From positions 18,307,193 through 18,371,192 of the forward strand of contig NC_060235.2 of assembly GCF_021155775.2 (NCBI RefSeq): DNA of 64,000 nucleotides. The letters run 5' to 3'. The notes under the pieces were generated by a model that saw only the letters and a list, made by a program, of their open reading frames with translations, made no database searches and had not been told where the DNA came from. This stretch comes from Neodiprion pinetum. Taxonomy: Eukaryota; Arthropoda; Insecta; Hymenoptera; Diprionidae. The position numbers and the translations under genes were made by a program. Positions 24,268-35,486 of the stretch are shown piece by piece; position 1 is the stretch's first letter; the number at the start of each line of letters is the position of its first letter.

Positions 24268-24597
24268 CTGCTCGGCCCGCGGCTTCGCCTTCTCGTCCTG
24301 CTCCTTGGTCAGGTCCTCGACGAGTTCGTGGAGCAGCCGTATGTCTTGGGGGCTGCAAGGGGAGCGCGGATCCCCCGCGACCCCCGCCCCTATCGTGCGG
24401 GGCGCCAGATCCGGGTCCGCGTCCCCCGGCCCTGGGGGGCAGACGCGGTCGCCCTCCCCTCCCCCTCCTCGTAGCTCCCGAGATCCCGCCGCTTCTCCCC
24501 CCTCCGAAATCCTCCCACCCTTCCTCGTACCACCCCGAACGTCGCGGCCCCCGAAAACCTCGGTCACCTTCTTATCCTCCCTCTCATTATCGTACAT
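24268..24597 (-). CDS. sei: Candidate alternative first coding exon of sei (ERG1b-like position)
   Basis: The 330-nt open block (110 codons) begins with an ATG that directly follows an in-frame TAA and ends at a strong donor, GCCGAGCAG|GTGAGG, in phase 0. It starts MYDNEREDKKVTEVFGGRD, passes through a Gly/Glu/Pro-rich disordered stretch, then a likely helix DIRLLHELVEDLTKEQDEKA, and ends KPRAEQ. The sequence 5' of the ATG is purine-rich and offers no acceptor, so a first exon fits better than a cassette. It lies between the linker exon at 29727-29807 and the S1 exon, and splices in frame with 15810-16103 or directly with 6570-6810. The result would lack the PAS domain. Transcription is not shown by the sequence, and I recognise no homologue of the peptide. 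Confidence 0.6.
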
Positions 24598-25274
24598 TTA
24601 GCGCATTCGTAATTTATCATCCACGGATCCGCCGACGGATCGCCGATTTTTTCAATTTTTTTCACCAATGTTGAGCAATTAGTTTCTTTTCTTTTTTTTT
24701 TTTATTTTTTTGTTTTTTTTTTTTTATCGCAATTCAAGTCAGTTCTCGCATCGTTGCTTCTCGAACTGTTTATACGTTTCAATTACATTTTTTACCCAAT
24801 GTTTCATCAACGTTTCGGTCTTGTCGCTTTTTCTTACAACTTAGAATCGTTTGTTTCTCTCCGCATTCAAATTTTTGCCCCCATCTTGTTGAAACTTTTT
24901 TTTTTTTTTTTTTCGGACGGTCTGTTCACTTGTTTCACTAAAATTAACGGTTATATATTATTTTTATTTACTTATATTTTTGTACAAATCGTCTGAGGCA
25001 TTATTTTATTTTCTCCGATTTCCCTTACACTGATTTCCATTCTTACAAACGGTTCCGATTCAAATACCTGTAATTTACATCCGATTATTACTCGCTTCTT
25101 TTTCACTTCAGATTGTAATAACCATGTTCAACGTCGAGGATTTTTGGTTATCCAGAAACGATTTAGTAACTTTATCGCGAAATCACCTTGAATATTATCT
25201 ACGGTGAGTGACAGATCATAAAATCATTATACGGAGACTGTGTTATATCATACTTTACGAATTTATTATAACTA

Positions 25275-25326
<52 letters not shown>

Positions 25327-28300
25327 TAATGATGTGTCGTTGCTTATCGAGCCAATAGATTTTTATCGATGGTAAATCTTTGGTAATCTTTAATGCCGAT
25401 AAACAATTCGAATGCAATTGTTTTCGCACAGTTTCCTAATATGCATAAATTGATTCAATCGCGTATTCTTAAATAACAGCTATGATGATGATAACAATAA
25501 TAATAATTTCCAGAGCGATCAAACCGTTTCAGACAGATAACAATATTGATCATGGACCAATTTTTTAGAACGTCTTACAAACGGTGCAATGTATCCGTGA
25601 AATATCTTCTGATTATTAAACTTTGCGACGGTTGTATGATACCAAGAGAAAAATAAAAAAAAACAAAAAAATACTTGAATCAAATATGTACGTTATAAAA
25701 TTCTTACTCATCTTTCGCTTTACAAAGATATTGAACGCGAGTCCTCGAATTTGTTGAAATTGCACAAATCGTATTCGCCTTTCAGAGTTTTTTCATAATT
25801 CTTAAAAAAAAAAAAAAAACGAGACAAGGCACGATGGGTAAATTGTTATCAATCGTTCCAAAAATCGGTGATAATGTGTTTTCGGTGTAGATCTAAGCGA
25901 TTGGAGAAAAAGAAACGTTGTAGAATAATTGAGAAGAAAAAAAAAAAAAAAAAATGCCAAGCCGCGTGACAGTTTCGAGCTTTTAATAATAATAAGGTAC
26001 AGAGTTGGATTCGCCTCCACCTAATTCGCGAGGCGAAATATATGACGGGAAGACGTGCATGTGTCGTTTGTTAATGTAAGAAGGTGGAAGTGCACGCCGG
26101 TGTGTTCTATCGATTCCGCATTACGTTCCCAGCTTTCAGCAGCCAACCTCCGCAAGTCGTTCCGTACTGTCATTCGCAGCCCCGCTCACAGCTTTCTACA
26201 TGTAACGTTTCTCTTTCTCACCCCTAAGAAAGTCCCCGTATTTCACTGTTCGCTGATTTAATTACCGCGTAGATCGCTTCGTCGTTTTTAATTGAGTGAT
26301 CAAAATCGTTGACTACATATTTTTTTTTTTTTTTTTTCTACCACCTTTTAAGCCGTTTTTCATTTTCGCTTCTATTTTACTCGCTCGGATTTGTATTACC
26401 TCCGATTTTTTGTTCCTTAATTTTTTTTACTCATCGTAGCCGAGTCGTTGTTCTTCGAAAAATTTCGTACTATAATTATATCGTTGACGAAAGGAAAGGA
26501 TAGCAAGAAAAATAATCCGACTGTTTAACAAACTCACCGATTCGCCTGCCGCATCAAACGATGATTACTTTAACATGTGCAAGAATAATTACCGAATGAG
26601 AAAGAAAAATTATCGTTATTTGATACTGATCGATGAAAATCAATCGATGCGAAATTACCGCAGAGGCTGATCAACGAACGAGCTTTTTCAAAAATAATCC
26701 ACGAAATGTAATTCACCTATCATGCAGAGAGATTTTCTTTTTTTTTTGCGTTTTCATTTCTCTCCGTGGAATTCAAGTCTCACCGACATTTTATTATTTA
26801 CTTATGTCACCCAGATATTTCGTTAACGAAATTTTTCTCTCCTCACCGTTATTTCCCTCCCTCTTTCTTCCTCATTCTGCAACACATCGATACACGAACA
26901 ACGGAAAAAATAATACCAACGTACATAGAACGTTGGGTTATAAAAATATCTCGACCGCAATTGTTGTGTATTTTTTTTTTTCTTCATAAATTGCCCAATT
27001 CTTCGGAGGGTTGTTTTTATAGTTTTTTTTTTTTTTATAGTTTTTTTTTTCTAGCATTTTCGAAATCGTTGATTTTATCTCTCCTTTTTTTTCTTCTTCG
27101 TCTTCTTAACGTATAAATTGATATTACTCTCTCTCTAATTTTCGCTCAACAAATTCATGACATATTCATCGGACAAAGAGGTACAGATGAAATATTTCAT
27201 GGTAGGCGACGTTCCGCGGTGCATTTTGGCAGTAGGCTATACAAATTTGCGGACTCGGCGGCGTATGTATATATATATAGATATATATATACATATATAT
27301 ATATATATACACACGCACACGCACACACACACACTCATACGTGTACAGTTTGTAACACGTTTGTTTCTTCGTCGTGGGTTATACTATAAATAATTATTTA
27401 TTATTGTTGTTATTATTTCCGTTGGACGGAGGAACGTGAAGCGTATCGTCGTCGTCTGCCGGAAAACGGTGCAACTTAAAATGTGCAAAATTATTTTCAT
27501 TAATATTATCATCATAGTCGTAATTAGTGCTATTACTATTATTATTATGCATAGTTCGTCGTAAGAATGAAATACCTTTGATTTTATACGTAATCCAATT
27601 CCGCGACATGTATTTCTACAAAGAAGTCGAAAGATATTATTATTATTATTATTATTATCATAAATATATCATTTGCTCCAATTCCTCCGAAATATATAAT
27701 TAGAGTATTACAATATATTATCGTATACTCGATGGACGAGAAAAAAAAAACGTTAGCAAACGTATGAAAATTCACAAAAACGCTGCATAAATAAAAATTG
27801 TAGTTTCATTATTATACCGTTATTGCATTATTTTGTCATGTCGTCAATACATAAATATTTTCTTAATCAATCGATTCCTTTCAGCTGCACATTTGTCATT
27901 GTTAATTTGCTTGTTCGTTAATTATTTAATGTAAAAGTTTAACAATATCGTTCAATCTTTTTATTATGCACGCATATACGTATAGATATATATTTATATA
28001 TATATATACACATGTATATAAAACATACAAATATAAATATCTATATAAATATATAAATTTATTGTTATTTAGTTTCGAATTGTTTATTATTATTTGGAAA
28101 TACCGTCGAACGTTACTCGGCCGCGGGTTATTTATTTAAACGTAAGACCCGACGAGGAGCGAATGGAATATCGTGACGAGAGGATGAAAAGAGGCAAGTG
28201 AGTCGCCGACGAGACACACTGCGACACTAAACGTCGCGACGCTAGCGCCATCGACAATTTTCTACCAGAACTGAATCCCCACCCCCGCATCCCCTTCTCG

Positions 28301-29726
28301 AGGCGTCGAACTGCGGTTCATAACATGCCGTGTATACAGGGCGTTCCGTGCCAATCACCCGTTCCGTCCGTTTACCGCGAATCCACGGTTATCGTTTATT
28401 TTTTACCATTTTCATGGTTTTTTCTTTTTTGTTTTCTTTTAATTTTTTCATCCACACCGCGTGGCAGAATCGATTCCCGAACATTTGAATCGATAATCGG
28501 CACTCCGTGGTTTTCGTTACTCAACGGTCTCTGCTTTTTTTTTTTTTTTATCTTTTTTTTTCCTCTTCTTATCCATTCTTCGCATTCCGTTTGTTTTCCA
28601 CCCTTTTTGGCAATGTACCAACGCGGCGTTTGGCAAGCTTACCTCAAGAGTATCGAACAATCGTTTTTTTTTCTTCCGCACAGCTCGCTATTCCTACTCA
28701 TTTTTCTGGCACACTTTAGAGTTTTTCATCGTATGCGTAATTCGGTGTGCTGAAAATTTGATGATACCTGTAACGTGCCGAGTGTAAACTAACCAGGGCA
28801 AACGGCGATTTGAGAATCATTGAAATTAGATCGACGACGTTGCGTGGAACGCGTGTAACGAGACGCGCTGGAGGTGCGAAAGAAGAAGCCATGAAAGAAA
28901 GCGTTTTCTTCTTCTTCTTCCTCTCTCTCTTTCTCTGTCTTTCTATCGGTGTCTTTATTTTTCTTTGCCGTTTTTTTCTCTCGTCATTTCTATCCTCTCG
29001 TCCTAGAGGATTTGCACTGTCGGATTGTTCGCATTCGTTCGCTTACCGACGGAAATTAATCCCGGATATGCGAACCGACAGTTTGACGGCCGTCACGTCG
29101 TTATATTGTAACATGCATTATGTACGTGAAATATATCTACATTGGTTATATCCCACATCGAATTGAGGCAATCGGATCCAGTCTGTTTCGATGTATCATC
29201 ACGAGTTAATGTATAGTTTTCGAAATGCTACATTTCTACAATATTCTGTATTATCGAAATGAGATTTCACGATTATTACAAAATATGTAACTCCGCGTCC
29301 GTGAAATTGCCGATTTTTGTTGTTTTTTTTTTTCGAATCGAACGACATACTCGTAATATTCTCAAGCTTATACTCGTCGAAAGATGTAAGAAAAACTTTG
29401 GAACATTGAAGAAGAGGTTGAAAAAATTTTTAAATCCGATTTATTGCTCGTTCTTTTAATTATTCGTAATATAATTGTGAAGCTATCGATCGAATTTTAT
29501 ACACATATGCATGTGTATGATATATACAAAAAAAAAAAAAAAAAATGAACGCAATTTTCGTTACATCGGAGAAACTAGGCTAAGGCATCGTTATTGAGGA
29601 TAAAATGTTAATTCGATGGGGTTTGTAACTTCTGGAATTCGGAAACGCGATTCCTGCATTCATTCCTATACATAGCTCGACTATAACAAGGATTAATATA
29701 GGGACATTGGAATGTTTGCTACTAAC
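24598..29726. other. Intronic sequence upstream of the alternative first exon
   Basis: If 24268-24597 is a first exon, its promoter and 5' UTR should lie in the first kilobase here; no clear TATA or initiator could be singled out among the T-runs. The rest holds an (ATT)n run at about 25274-25325, a TA/CA tract at about 27265-27335, an (ATT)n run at 27635-27658, and a CpG-rich patch at about 28.15-28.35 kb. A GGGCGTTCCGTGCCAATC transposon-like end lies near 28338. Confidence 0.5.
25274..25325. repeat. (ATT)n microsatellite
   Basis: About 17 tandem ATT units; the translated reverse frame is a run of Asn and is not a gene. Confidence 0.95.
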
Positions 29727-29807
29727 CTGAGCGACCTTTTCCCCCATGTTAGGCGTGTGCATTGCTCCCTGGAAGAATTTCGCCGAGCCGTTATCTTGAA
29801 GGGAGAA
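29727..29807 (-). CDS. sei: sei exon 8: end of PAS-S1 linker
   Basis: An 81-nt exon (27 codons, phase 0 on both sides) encodes residues 402-428, FSLQDNGSAKFFQGAMHTP followed by NMGEKVAQ. The last residues match the NVTEKVTQ that directly precedes VLSLGADV in vertebrate ERG, which fixes both frame and position. The acceptor is CTCGTTACAG|TTCTCC and the donor is GCTCAG|GTTAGT. The next exon of the long form is 22.9 kb away (6570-6810), and the intervening intron holds the alternative 5' exons. An alternative acceptor inside the exon (TTCTTCCAG|GGAGCA, also phase 0) would remove 14 residues. The segment is cytoplasmic. Confidence 0.9.
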
Positions 29808-30030
29808 CTGTAACGAGATATAATTACGTGGGTCAATAAAAAGTCGATAGCGATAACGCGCTTAATAAGAATAAGGAATCTGATCGCGTGATGAAATTTA
29901 TTATACCAACCTACAATAATTCGATAATTTATAATCGCTTTTACGACAATTGCATGCATACCTAATATCATACAAGCTATTATACGTATATTTGGGGTGG
30001 TAAATTATTACATTTTTTATATTTATTTAC

Positions 30031-30155
30031 CTTGTGCTTGATAGAATCAGGTCCCATTTGACTTAGCGAAGGGGACTTCCGGTCCCTCGAAGTCCGCCAT
30101 TTTTGAAGATCGCTTTCCGAGGCTACGCCGGGAAATATCTTGGAGTGTTTTGTGG
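30031..30155 (-). CDS. sei: sei exon 7: cytoplasmic linker with SESDL motif
   Basis: This 125-nt exon (phase 1 in, phase 0 out) encodes residues 360-401: TKHSKIFPGVASESDLQKW, then RTSRDRKSPSLSQMGPDSIK to HK. The SESDLQKWRT stretch parallels the SDSDLVRYRT stretch found shortly before S1 in vertebrate ERG1. The rest is Ser/Arg-rich and likely unstructured, with several potential phosphorylation sites. The acceptor is GTTTTCCAG|CCACAA and the donor is CACAAG|GTAAAT. The exon is only 223 bp from exon 8. The frame is supported by phase continuity with exons on both sides. Confidence 0.88.
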
Positions 30156-33100
30156 CTGGAAAACATTCATACATAATACAGGTGGATAAATGAAACCAAG
30201 TATTAAAAAACGATTCGCAGAAACGAGCGAAAGACGCAATAAAAAAATTTAACACGTGTAAATAAAACTTGAGATTTTTTCTCTTCTCTGTGTAAAATCT
30301 GCGCATTATGTTTTTCTTTTTTTTTTCTATTCAAGTATGTATAAAAATTCAGTTTTCTAATTGTTTATATATAATCATTCGATAATTCAGACTCATTTTG
30401 AATTTCAATTAGCTCTAAATTATCGTATCAACGATTTTTCGATATTTCATTGTTAACGAATTTCATCGAATAGATACAGTAAAAATTGGAGAAATTTCTT
30501 TCGATAAGGATCGTAAAATATTCTTCGTCTTTATAGTTCTTTCATAGCTCTAATTTTATTCTATTTTTATCATATCAAATTGAGCATGAATTATACGTAT
30601 AGATTTATTATAGGTACAATCTAGAAGCACTATAACTGCAAGTGAAATTGTATATAGTTGATACATAACGCAGGTCAATTGTATATAATATAATAAATCG
30701 GCACTAGAAGCTCTAAACCTGTGAAAAGAATTTTTGAAACGGTAATAACGAGAGGAAAAAAAAAAAAATCAGATTGAAAAAGAAAAACGCAAAATAAAGT
30801 AAATCAATGAGAGGAGAAACGTGTCACGAACAGTATATAACGTCACTCGATATACTCTCGTCTAAATTAATAATTCAGCCACTACTAATTACATGATGTT
30901 GTATTAGATATTTGACAATACATAATCGATACACAATGTATGATAATAATAACAGTAATATAGGCATTGTAATAATAGTGATAATAACAGTATCAGCGAG
31001 GTTGATGATTTGTACAATGATCAGTGCGATTTGAAGTCGATTCGTAATAATTTGATCCCATTCGTCAAATGTATAGGAATTTTCAAACTTCGTCACTTCC
31101 ATGGGTATATAATTTACGGTTCCGTTATTATATACCTACCAGCTCGTTTCTTTAAGAATTATATAAAAATCTTGCATACTCCTCGTCTCTTAATTTGCAT
31201 CGTCGAATTGTCGATTTGTTGCAGGATTCACTGTTTTATTATTCACGCCTTTTTACGGAACATTGTAATTGATACTTTTCCCTCATTTCTCTCTGTTTTT
31301 ATTACCAATATATTCATTCGAATTACTGCATTTTTCCATAATCGCTAATTGCATAATTATAACTTTAACACGACTCGGGTTAAAATTGACGAAACTAAAT
31401 ACTTTTTTTTACATTCTTATCTTTTTTTTCGGACATTTGAATGGTGGGTATGCGGAATAGTACCGTCGATATGTAATCAAGCACGCGGAGAGTAAAATAT
31501 TGGCATTATAGTGGACCGTGCGAGGAATACGTCGACATCGTTTAAACGGAAAAAGAATATAATACGTATGTATATTAGATACGTATGCATATGTGGACAT
31601 CCCCGCGGTTCCAGCATCTGTATCCATCTCTCTCTCTCCGTTTCTCTCTTGATCGTGACAATAAATATGTCACGGCGTAATATAAAAGTGATAAAAGTGA
31701 GGAAGGTAGGAAGGAATGCAGAATTATAGCGTAACATGCCGCCGCCGGGTTGAGGAACCGTGATTTGTCGTTGATGGTATAGTATAGTAATATGAATTTG
31801 AAAAGAAAAATTCATTCTTAACGTACTATAGCGTAATATAGGTGCGGCCAAAAACGCATCAACTACTGTGCTCTTTGAAAATTCACGTATAAGTATAAGG
31901 TATCTGCATTATCGTTGATACATTATGCTGCGGGGCTAACGGGTGTGAGTGTAAGTAGAGAGTATGAGAAAAAAAGAACGCAAAAAAATCATCGCAAATT
32001 GTTACGTAAAGATTCAGGCAAAAAGCCAGCACTGCACTTTGTCTATCTCTCTAACGTTTTCCGTAACGCTAACGTTATAAATTACTACTTGGCGTATTTT
32101 TTTCCCCGTCAATTTTTTCACCCGCTCTACGTTGTAGCGGGAAAGGAGACGATTCCAACGACACCGGACACGACGCCAGTCCGATAACTCATCATCGAGT
32201 TATCGTGTCCCGAATTAAAACAACGGCCATTGTTCGGCCGACCGTCGAGCGCTAGCAGACGATTTTCGACATCGAGGGCGGATATTTCAGCAGCGGCTTG
32301 ACGGAACGACGAGTTGTTTGGTGTCGTTGGAATCGGCTAGATCCCCTCTACAGGCTCGACGTAACGGCGGAACGAATTTCCGTTGAAAAATATCTGAAAC
32401 TGGTGAAAAAATAGGTTGCATAAAGTTTCACATCTCCGCACAATATTCAAAACGCGTTCGCTCAGTAGCGCGAATATCATGGCGATCGATTCGAACGGGG
32501 AAAACTGCGTGTCTGTTCAACGAGCGTGTGAGTGTGTCAGACCAAAGTGAAAGTGGTAACGAAACGGCCATAAAAGCTTGTGGTGTGGCGTGTCGTACGC
32601 GTGTCCGTGAGTGTATAAATATCGTTTGAAAAATATGTACACACACAGAGAAACGCGCACGCGTACTCAGGAACGGTTGCATTCACAGATAAATACTGGA
32701 ATCTCAAAGCTTTCGGGTCGCGTATTCAATAATATCGTGTATACAAGAATCGAGGTATGTAAGCTATGAAAGCGATTTGTCAGGCTTGATTGGCTAATAA
32801 ATTATACATAGTTGTATACTATAAAAATAAGAATTGATCGTTTTGTTAGTCAGGACTGCAGCGTCAAGCTCGGTGTATAACAGTGGTAGCTTATCATTAT
32901 TATACATCATTATGACGATAATAACAGCAATGATAATGATGATAATAATGATCGAAATTAATAATAGTATAAATCGGTCAGTATATAAACGTTATGCAAT
33001 ACTTCGAGTTGTATATATTTTATATACGTATAACAAATATATACGAGCTCGTGTTTTTTTTTTTCCTTCAAAGCTTTACCTTCGGCCAAGTTATCGAGGG

Positions 33101-33692
33101 TCGCCGGTCGTCGTTCGAGGGCCACGTTCTCGCTCCCTCGACCCGTTACTAAAATATTATATTCAACACCTCATTTTTCACTCAGAAAATTCATTTTCAA
33201 GTAATTGATTTTCAATTTTTAATCTAAAATAATAAATACAATAACAAAACACTGTACCATTGATTCTTTACATTCGCCATTTCTTTCGCCGTCGTTGTTG
33301 TTGTTGTTGTTGTTCTTTTTTTTTTTTTTCCTTTTTTTTCAAATACTCTAAACTTTCGTCCTCCCTTTTGTTTCGTCACTTCCATGAGTGTATCATTTCT
33401 TAATTAATGACCAACCGTATCATCCTTTCCTTACCGCCTTATCTCCCAAGAGAAAAGAGCGCGCGTGTATTTTATTTAAGTATACACAAACGCGGAGATA
33501 TTTCTACAACGCGTACGATGGCTTGAGACGAAATACGCTCGAGGAAAGAAGGGAAAAATTGGCCTGAGGGAGGGGAAGGGGATGAAATCGGAATTTGGGG
33601 GATTCGATTTAATGCGACAAACAAGTATGTATCATACTTATGTCACGCCGATTAACGTAGAGTTAGGTGATCTTTCGGCGAGGCATACTTAC
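30156..33692. other. sei: Intron between linker exons 6 and 7
   Basis: A 3.5-kb AT-rich intron. A CpG-richer patch at about 32.1-32.7 kb contains tracts such as CGCGCACGCG but no assignable exon. Simple repeats include TTG repeats (33294-33314) and T-runs. No gene was seen. Confidence 0.6.
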
Positions 33693-33861
33693 AAACGCTG
33701 CAGGTCAGACTCCGGCATGGCGCTCTTCCGGCTTCCGGTTTTACCATCCTTCGTGATATGGCGTCGAGACTCGCCGCGTGGGAAACGCTCCTCGACGGGC
33801 CTTCCGCGGCTCCGGATGACGAGTTTCCCGTGTCGTCCCACATCCCGGACTTCTGGGATAC
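33693..33861 (-). CDS. sei: sei exon 6: cytoplasmic linker
   Basis: This 169-nt exon (phase 0 in, phase 1 out) encodes residues 304-359: VSQKSGMWDDTGNSSSGAAE, then GPSRSVSHAASLDAISRRM, then VKPEAGRAPCRSLTCSV. The SVSHAASLDAI part resembles the SVRRASSADDIEAM region of vertebrate ERG1 linkers (Ser-rich, then a short acidic helix). The acceptor is CCAATTTCTCCGCCAG|GTATCC; a second AG, ATCCCAG|AAGTCC, is in the same phase and would drop three residues. The donor is GCGTTT|GTAAGTATG, a strong match. No membrane or catalytic motif is present; the role is the disordered connector between PAS and S1. Confidence 0.88.
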
Positions 33862-33999
33862 CTGGCGGAGAAATTGGAGTTTTGTGTCGATTAAAAAAAA
33901 CGCCGAATCACGCCGATTCGAAGAGGGTGGAAAAGTAGAACGGCGACGTAATGGAAGGATCACCGTTATCGATTTTACAAAGACGCGAAAAATCAATTT

Positions 34000-34600
34000 G
34001 TAGAATTTCAAAACGTGGAAGGGTGAAATTTTACGAGGATCCGAAGTGTAGAATCCTCAAGCAGCTGATGTTAGAACCACATGTCTGTATTTAATCTGGC
34101 GATTCTACATTTCCGCGATCCACGCTTTTACTCCAATTTTTATACTCTTACATATCACCAAATTTGTTCCGACGATTCTACTGTCTGGCGTTCTCCATTT
34201 TTGTTCGAACCATTGTGATTTTCTGTGTTTCTACATTTGTTTTAAAGATTTTACACACCGGTATTATACACTTTTACTTGAATTTCTGTAAGCTTCTACA
34301 GTCTCCGTTTTGGCATTCTGTATTTTCATCACTATAAACTTCAACTTTTCTATATTCTACATCGACTTTCCGCATTTAAAAATTTCAAGTATCAGATTTT
34401 CACGATTTTTATACATTCGATATGGCTAAATTTTCTTGTATGACGATTCTACTTTTTGGGTGAGGTCAAAAAAGATGCAAAAGAAATACCAGAAAACAGA
34501 AGGATAGTGATATCAATATTTCAACGACGCGAAAATCCTTTCCACTTTAGAATATTAAAACGTGAAAATTTCGAAACGACGTAGAAGTGTCTCGGTACAA
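34000..34600. repeat. Degenerate short-motif repeats between exons 5 and 6
   Basis: A 0.97-kb intron in which GATTCTAC, TTTCTACA and similar strings recur many times at irregular spacing (34040-34450), suggesting an old short-period repeat. No gene was seen. Confidence 0.45.
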
Positions 34601-34836
34601 AAAGCATCAAACACAGTAGAATCTTCGGCAAGAACAAGGATACCGTCAGCCAATGTCTTTTCAAACGCGTTTCTCCACTTTTAAATTTCTGTTTCATCCC
34701 TTCCCATTTTGTGAAATTCTAAAAAAACAGTCCTTCGATTATTTGAAAATTCGACACCGCACCGCCACCGTTCCCTTTTCTCCGACATTTCTACCTTTCA
34801 TAATCGACACGCACGGACGAACAAATTTAAACTCAC

Positions 34837-35125
34837 GTCGCTGACGCCCTCGGGACTCGCTATTGGCGCCGTTCCGGTTCCGGTTCCGGTTCCACCGGTC
34901 CTTCCGTACCCCCCGTGAGTGACCGACGTCGTCCCCGTCGTAGGTGTCGGCGTTGTGACGATCGTCGCCGTGTTTCCGCACCCGTTTCCCGATCCTACGC
35001 CGCCTCCTTGCGCCTGATGCTGATGCGGGTGATGATGCAGGACCGCCGAAGGCGGCGGGGTTCCCGTTCTCGCTCCCGGACCCCCCCAAGAGTCCATCAT
35101 AGTCGGCGAGCCGCGCGTCAGGGGA
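34837..35125 (-). CDS. sei: sei exon 5: long low-complexity linker exon
   Basis: This 289-nt exon (phase 2 in, phase 0 out) encodes residues 207-303. It starts PLTRGSPTMMDSWGGPGART, then a His-rich run (HHHPHQHQAQ), Gly/Thr-rich blocks including TGTGTGTGTAP, and ends IASPEGVSD. The TG repeat is encoded by a GGAACC-type hexanucleotide repeat (about 34869-34895 on the plus strand, GGTTCC), which could vary in length between individuals. The acceptor is TCTTTTTTTAG|TCCCCT and the donor is AGCGAC|GTGAGT. A second open frame overlaps on the same strand (MGGSGSENGN...) but breaks phase with both neighbours and is rejected. The peptide is likely disordered and specific to insects. Confidence 0.85.
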
Positions 35126-35253
35126 CTAAAAAAAGATTTCGATTAACCCGAGCTTGCAATATAAATTGCGGGTCAGTGGCTAAATTACAATTTGTAATTA
35201 ATCGTGACATTTGAGTGCAGCTCTCTCGAGGACAAAATACGAACATACGTATA

Positions 35254-35486
35254 CAGTAGCGCTAAAAAGTATTTTGACAAAGATAGTAAGTGAGTTGATT
35301 ACGTGCAAGTGTAGACTACAAAGATCAATAGTATTATTTGTTGAATGACATTCGATGTTCTACATGATTGTTCAAAATTAACTTTCGAATGCTCGAAAAT
35401 AAAGTGAAAATAAAGAAAATTAAGAAAAACGATTGGACAAAGTAATTACGAATTTCATACTATCAAAATACTTTTGAGCGCTACTG
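35254..35486. mobile_element. Short Tc1/mariner-like MITE
   Basis: Ends CAGTAGCGCTAAAAAGTATT and AATACTTTTGAGCGCTACTG are inverted repeats, and the left end follows a TA. The CAGT.. start and TA flank are typical of the Tc1/mariner superfamily. The element is 233 bp with no transposase. Confidence 0.8.

Noticed and set aside
24305..24601. Plus-strand Pro/Ser-rich frame opposite the alternative exon
   Set aside because: Composition follows from the GC-rich complement; no start context, no splice signals, and the minus strand has a strong donor.
25199..25429. Poly-Asn frame
   Set aside because: Direct translation of an ATT microsatellite.
34739..35089. Frame MGGSGSENGN... in exon 5
   Set aside because: Out of phase with the exon 4 donor and exon 6 acceptor, while the MMDSW frame fits both.
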